Source of the DNA: JBFMAE01 sp040756085
GTDB lineage: Bacteria > Desulfobacterota > BSN033 > UBA1163
Reading direction: 5' to 3'
Length of the DNA stretch: 8,791 bases
Assembly: GCA_040756085.1 (NCBI GenBank)
Contig: JBFMAE010000245.1
Location: forward strand, 1 to 8,791
The notes beneath the pieces are model-generated. The model saw only the letters and a program-made list of their open reading frames with translations. It made no database searches and had not been told where the DNA came from. Of this stretch, positions 6,427-8,791 are shown piece by piece (position 1 is the first letter of the stretch; the number at the start of each line of letters is the position of its first letter). Position numbers and translations under genes: made by a program.

Positions 6427-6492
6427 AAATCTCAATAACCAATACCCAAACTTTAATGATTTTTGGTAATTGGGATTTAGTAATTGGAATTT
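6427..6492. repeat. Heptamer-built inverted repeat, rSAM-hydrolase gap
   Basis: The right arm on the + strand has GGTAATT (6465), GGGATTT (6472), AGTAATT (6479) and GGAATTT (6486), in phase. The left arm on the - strand has GGGTATT (6441-6447), GGTTATT (6434-6440) and GAGATTT (6427-6433). A further GGTTATT copy sits at 6393-6399 on the - strand. The G-rich strand polarity is opposite to that of the other three elements: here the units run on the - strand on the left and on the + strand on the right. Confidence 0.68.
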
Positions 6493-6537
6493 AATTTGAG
6501 GCGGTAGGATCGAAGGGAAATAGGAGGTTGATCATTT

Positions 6538-6543
6538 GGAGGG
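6538..6543 (+). promoter_or_regulatory. Ribosome binding site of the hydrolase gene
   Basis: GGAGGG lies six bases before ATG 6550, which supports that start. A second purine-rich stretch, AGGAGG at 6522-6527, has no in-frame start at suitable spacing. Confidence 0.75.
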
Positions 6544-6549
6544 ATTAAA

Positions 6550-7257
6550 ATGAGAATGGAGGAGGTTTCTTTTAAAAGTGAGGGGCAGAGGATTGTAGGT
6601 ATCCTCCATCTCCCTGAGAAAGAGAACCCACCTTGTGTGATTGCCTCGCATGGTCTTCTTTCGAGTAAGAATAGTGAAAAATATATCGCCCTCGGGGAAT
6701 GGATTTCAAGGGAGGGGATGGCTATGCTTCGCTTCGATTTCAGAGGAATCGGGGAGAGCGATGGGAGTGAGGAAGACAATACGATCAGTAAAAAGATTGT
6801 CGATCTGGGGGCCGCAATCGATTTTATAAAATCCTATCCAGGTCTGGGACCCCGGATCGGATTATTGGGGTCGAGCCTCGGAGGCTTTCTCTCCTTGATT
6901 AAGGCCTCGAAGGATAAAGGGATCATAGCCATTGTGATCTGGGCCACACCTCTCCACATGGAGGATCTCGGGTCGAAAAGACAGGAGGAAGATTATCCTC
7001 TCCCTCCTGAGGCCTTTTTTGAGGATCTTCCGAAGCATCGGTTACTACCTCTTCTACCTAAGGTTTCAAACTGTCTGGTCATTCATGGAGAGGAAGATGA
7101 ACTTGTACCTGTAGATCAAGCTTTGGGAATCTTCTACCATTTGGGTACACCCAAAGAGATCCATATGATCGGAGGTGCTGACCATCGTTTGACAGATCCC
7201 GCACATCGGCAGCGTGCCATCGATCTCAGCGTGGAGTGGTTTAAAAGGTATCTGTAA
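6550..7257 (+). CDS. Alpha/beta-fold hydrolase (serine esterase/peptidase-like)
   Basis: A 235-residue protein with the complete alpha/beta hydrolase catalytic set: oxyanion-hole region SHGLLSS (33-39), strand RFDFRGIGESDG (61-72), nucleophile elbow GSSLGG (107-112, Ser109), acid in HGEEDELVP (179-187, Asp183) and base in GADHRL (209-214, His212). The size fits a minimal single-domain hydrolase with a short lid segment (about 133-165). There is no signal peptide, so it is probably cytoplasmic. The family (COG1073/COG2267-like) includes esterases, lysophospholipases and acyl-peptide hydrolases; nothing here fixes the substrate. The start is supported by GGAGGG at 6538. It stands alone, with a repeat-rich gap upstream and a probable unit boundary downstream. 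No link to cell division is visible. Confidence 0.88.
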   Translation: MRMEEVSFKSEGQRIVGILHLPEKENPPCVIASHGLLSSKNSEKYIALGEWISREGMAMLRFDFRGIGESDGSEEDNTISKKIVDLGAAIDFIKSYPGLGPRIGLLGSSLGGFLSLIKASKDKGIIAIVIWATPLHMEDLGSKRQEEDYPLPPEAFFEDLPKHRLLPLLPKVSNCLVIHGEEDELVPVDQALGIFYHLGTPKEIHMIGGADHRLTDPAHRQRAIDLSVEWFKRYL

Positions 7258-7324
7258 TGAAAGAAAATGAGTGGAATGTAATGAGTCCTTCTGAATTCTA
7301 TGACCAATAAAACAAAAATGGTGC

Positions 7325-7353
7325 TTGTAGTAATCCCGAATAGTTGTTATCAT
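7325..7353 (+). promoter_or_regulatory. Candidate promoter for the nucleotidyltransferase pair
   Basis: TTGTAG (7325-7330), a 17-base spacer, then TATCAT (7348-7353) preceded by the extended -10 TGn (7345-7347). The -35 is only 3 of 6 to consensus, the -10 is 5 of 6. Transcription would begin near 7360, only about five bases before ATG 7365 and downstream of the alternative TTG 7344. Confidence 0.4.
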
Positions 7354-7364
7354 CTGAACCGACA

Positions 7365-7931
7365 ATGGATATAAAGGAAGTACTCAAAAACATTAAGAAG
7401 ACAGAATCGCCTCTGAAAAGGCAGCTTCTTATGGTAGCACTGGTGAGTTATCTTCTTAAAAAACAAGGTAAAGATACGCCTGTCGTTATCGGCGGTTGTG
7501 CCCTATCATACTACTCGAGGGAAGTCTTTTTTACTGCAGATATAGACTTAGCCTACGCCGATAGGAAGGCTCTTGATGCTGTCTTAAAAGAAATAGATTT
7601 TGATAAAAAAGGTAGGTACTGGGTTAATGAGGAATTGGGGATGGTGATAGAGGCCCCCGCGTCTACCTTATCAGGGGAAGATGCCCCTATTGAGATTGTC
7701 GAATTTGGAGAAGATCTTCAATGCAAAATTATAGGCATAGAAGACTTGATCATAGACCGCCTGAATGCCTGCAAGCATTGGAAATCGCAGATAGACTGTG
7801 AAATGGTGGAGCTCCTTATAAGGAGATATCAAAAGGAAGTGGACTGGGATTATATGCAAGAAAAGGCATCAACGCCTCACAATGATACTCTATCAGAACT
7901 TTTGGAATTAAGGAGGAAGGTAGAGAAATGA
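7365..7931 (+). CDS. Nucleotidyltransferase-fold protein (DUF6036/AbiEii-like)
   Basis: A 188-residue protein. VVIGGCALSYY (40-50) and ADIDLAYAD (58-66) form the polymerase-beta-type nucleotidyltransferase signature GG...D-x-D, with G43, G44, D59 and D61; E110 or E113 could be the third acidic ligand. IIGIEDLIIDRLNACKHW (122-139) matches the helix that follows the core in DUF6036/AbiEii-like proteins. That superfamily includes AbiEii and MenT toxins and MNT antitoxins, so it may act on NTPs or tRNA, or may neutralise a partner; which applies cannot be read here. ATG 7365 is preferred, but the frame is open to TTG 7344 (seven more residues); neither has a Shine-Dalgarno sequence. The stop overlaps the next ATG (ATGA), as in toxin-antitoxin operons. 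The DNA is visibly more A/T-rich than the division cluster, which hints at acquisition. Confidence 0.7.
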   Translation: MDIKEVLKNIKKTESPLKRQLLMVALVSYLLKKQGKDTPVVIGGCALSYYSREVFFTADIDLAYADRKALDAVLKEIDFDKKGRYWVNEELGMVIEAPASTLSGEDAPIEIVEFGEDLQCKIIGIEDLIIDRLNACKHWKSQIDCEMVELLIRRYQKEVDWDYMQEKASTPHNDTLSELLELRRKVEK

Positions 7932-8155
7932 AGATGCGTGTTAAAAAATTTGAAGATTTATCGCCGATTGATTTTCTCCTCTTAAGAGAAAAGGCAGGAC
8001 TCAGGAGATACAGAAAACAGATTGCAAGGGATGCGGAAGAGAGGGAGATCCTTCTGGACTTGGCGATTAAAAAGATAGCGGATAAAGAGAAGGATGACTT
8101 TATTCCCGCTGGATACAGAAGAAGGAGACTGAGGGTTCCAGAAAAGGGGACGTAG
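7928..8155 (+). CDS. Small basic protein coupled to the nucleotidyltransferase gene
   Basis: I do not recognise this 75-residue protein. It contains 22 Lys/Arg against 14 Asp/Glu, with no His, Cys or Trp. The middle (about 17-58) looks like one or two amphipathic charged helices. The tail carries RRRRLR (64-69), which could contact nucleic acid. It overlaps the upstream gene by ATGA and is served by AGGAGGAAGG (7911-7920), so it is translated with it, probably as partner or antitoxin. The absence of histidine excludes a HEPN toxin with the usual R-x4-6-H motif. ATG 7934 is an alternative start two codons in. No membrane helix or signal peptide is seen. Its being a real gene rests on the overlap, the ribosome binding site and the compositional fit. 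Confidence 0.65.
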   Translation: MKMRVKKFEDLSPIDFLLLREKAGLRRYRKQIARDAEEREILLDLAIKKIADKEKDDFIPAGYRRRRLRVPEKGT

Positions 8156-8175
8156 TTCACAATATTCAAAAAATA

Positions 8176-8204
8176 TTTACAACGAGTTTGGGTCGTGATA
8201 ATAT
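8176..8204 (+). promoter_or_regulatory. Promoter of the transposase gene (leaderless arrangement)
   Basis: TTTACA (8176-8181), exactly 17 bases, then TAATAT (8199-8204). These are 4 of 6 and 4 of 6 to the sigma-70 consensus, with ideal spacing. Only six bases separate the -10 from ATG 8211, so transcription should start at or within a base or two of the start codon. No Shine-Dalgarno sequence precedes the ATG, which fits leaderless initiation. Confidence 0.6.
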
Positions 8205-8220
8205 GTTGCTATGCCACGAC
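8192..8220. repeat. Inverted repeat spanning the -10 and start codon of the transposase gene
   Basis: GTCGTG (8192-8197) and CACGAC (8215-8220) are exact inverted copies 17 bases apart. They enclose the -10 hexamer and ATG 8211. This could be an operator or a recognition site for the encoded protein, but a 6-bp repeat can arise by chance. Confidence 0.35.
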
Positions 8221-8791
8221 AGGCGAGATTGGATGCACCCGGAACGCTTCATCATGTGATGATTCGCGGTATAGAGGGAGCCAATATTTTTCGGGATGAC
8301 AAAGACCGTGAGCATTTTCTTTCGCGACTCGGCGAGATAGGGAAAGCGACTGGAACGCGAATCCTTGCTTGGGTCCTTATGAACAATCACGTTCATCTGC
8401 TCCTGTTCAGTGGCTCATCGGGGCTTCCCAGGTTCATGCGCAGACTCCTCACGGGCTATGCCGTATGGTTCAATCGGAGGCATCAGAGGGTGGGGCATCT
8501 GTTTCAGAACCGGTATAAATCAATCGTGTGCGAAGAGGATCGGTATCTCTTGGAACTGGTTCGGTATATCCATCTAAACCCATTGCGAAGCAATGTGGTA
8601 CGTAACCTCGAGGAGTTGGATAGGTACCGTTGGAGTGGTCACGGTGTTCTCGTTGGAAAAGTCCGGCACGATTGGCAGGAAAAGGAGTACGTGTTGAATC
8701 AGTTTGGAAGAGAAGGAAGGCAGTCAATCCGGGCCTACCGAAAATTCATAGAAGAGGGAAAGGGATTAGGAAGACGACCGGAGTTGGTGGG
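8211..8791 (+). CDS. REP-associated tyrosine transposase (RAYT, Y1/HUH family), 3' end cut by the window
   Basis: 193 codons are visible before the window ends with no stop, so the gene is partial only because of the window edge. It belongs to the IS200/IS605-like Y1 transposase superfamily (COG1943), single-strand nickases that RAYTs use on REP palindromes. Motifs: the N-terminal start MPRQARLDAPGTLHHVMIRG, the HUH metal-binding pair NNHVHLLL (58-65; H60, H62), GHLFQNRYKS (95-104), and RYIHLNPLR (118-126) with Y119 as the likely catalytic tyrosine. The piece ending GRRPELV (187-193) leads into the longer C-terminal region seen in about 300-residue members. All core catalytic residues are intact. 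There is no accessory tnpB gene in view. It lies just after the nucleotidyltransferase pair with its own promoter and no Shine-Dalgarno sequence. Confidence 0.92.
   Translation, partial: MPRQARLDAPGTLHHVMIRGIEGANIFRDDKDREHFLSRLGEIGKATGTRILAWVLMNNHVHLLLFSGSSGLPRFMRRLLTGYAVWFNRRHQRVGHLFQNRYKSIVCEEDRYLLELVRYIHLNPLRSNVVRNLEELDRYRWSGHGVLVGKVRHDWQEKEYVLNQFGREGRQSIRAYRKFIEEGKGLGRRPELV

Noticed and set aside
7255..7281. A fifth heptamer element after the hydrolase (TAATGAA, AAATGAG, TGGAATG, TAATGAG)
   Set aside because: The units are out of phase in places and no complementary arm is found before 7365; low-complexity A/T-rich sequence explains it.
7928..8155. HEPN-domain toxin partnered with an MNT antitoxin
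   Set aside because: The small protein has no histidine, so the R-x4-6-H catalytic motif is impossible, and at 75 residues it is shorter than HEPN domains.
8161..8177. AATATT/AATATT palindrome upstream of the transposase promoter
   Set aside because: Only A/T pairs, six bases long, in A/T-rich DNA; expected by chance.
1..8791. tRNA, rRNA or riboswitch genes
   Set aside because: I read the gaps on both strands and saw no cloverleaf with T-loop consensus, no rRNA core sequence and no known riboswitch consensus.

Overview
The window looks like chromosomal DNA of a Gram-negative bacterium, most probably a Desulfobacterota/'deltaproteobacterial' lineage or a close relative, likely uncultivated. 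This rests on gene order (murB-ddl-ftsQ-ftsA-ftsZ at the end of a division and cell wall cluster), an E. coli-like FtsZ tail (DIPTFLRKQAD) and a POTRA-type FtsQ. It is an inference from family resemblance, not a database result.

Region 1 (1-4497) is the 3' end of the dcw cluster, all on the + strand: the tail of murB, then ddl (D-Ala-D-Ala ligase), ftsQ, ftsA and ftsZ. murB/ddl and ftsQ/ftsA are tightly packed. MurB and Ddl make peptidoglycan precursors. FtsZ forms the cytokinetic ring, FtsA anchors it to the membrane, and FtsQ links it to the periplasmic divisome. The starts of ftsA (GTG 1941) and ftsZ (ATG 3295) are set by strong Shine-Dalgarno sequences and lie downstream of the longest possible frames.

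Region 2 (4498-7257) holds a B12-binding-domain-like radical SAM protein of unknown substrate and an alpha/beta hydrolase with a complete Ser-Asp-His triad. Neither has an evident link to division.

Region 3 (7258-8791) is accessory and begins A/T-richer. It carries a nucleotidyltransferase-fold gene overlapping (ATGA) a 75-residue very basic partner, which is a candidate toxin-antitoxin-like pair. Then comes a REP-associated tyrosine transposase (RAYT, HUH/Y1 type) cut by the window edge. Its promoter places the transcription start on or next to the ATG, so its mRNA is probably leaderless.

The most unusual signal is in the gaps. Four consecutive non-trivial gaps (ddl-ftsQ, ftsA-ftsZ, ftsZ-rSAM, rSAM-hydrolase) each contain an imperfect inverted repeat whose arms are runs of degenerate 7-base units (three gaps) or 8-base units (one gap). 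The unit sequence differs completely between gaps; only the architecture is shared. One gap also holds two compact REP-like hairpins bounded by CCTG/CAGG-type ends.
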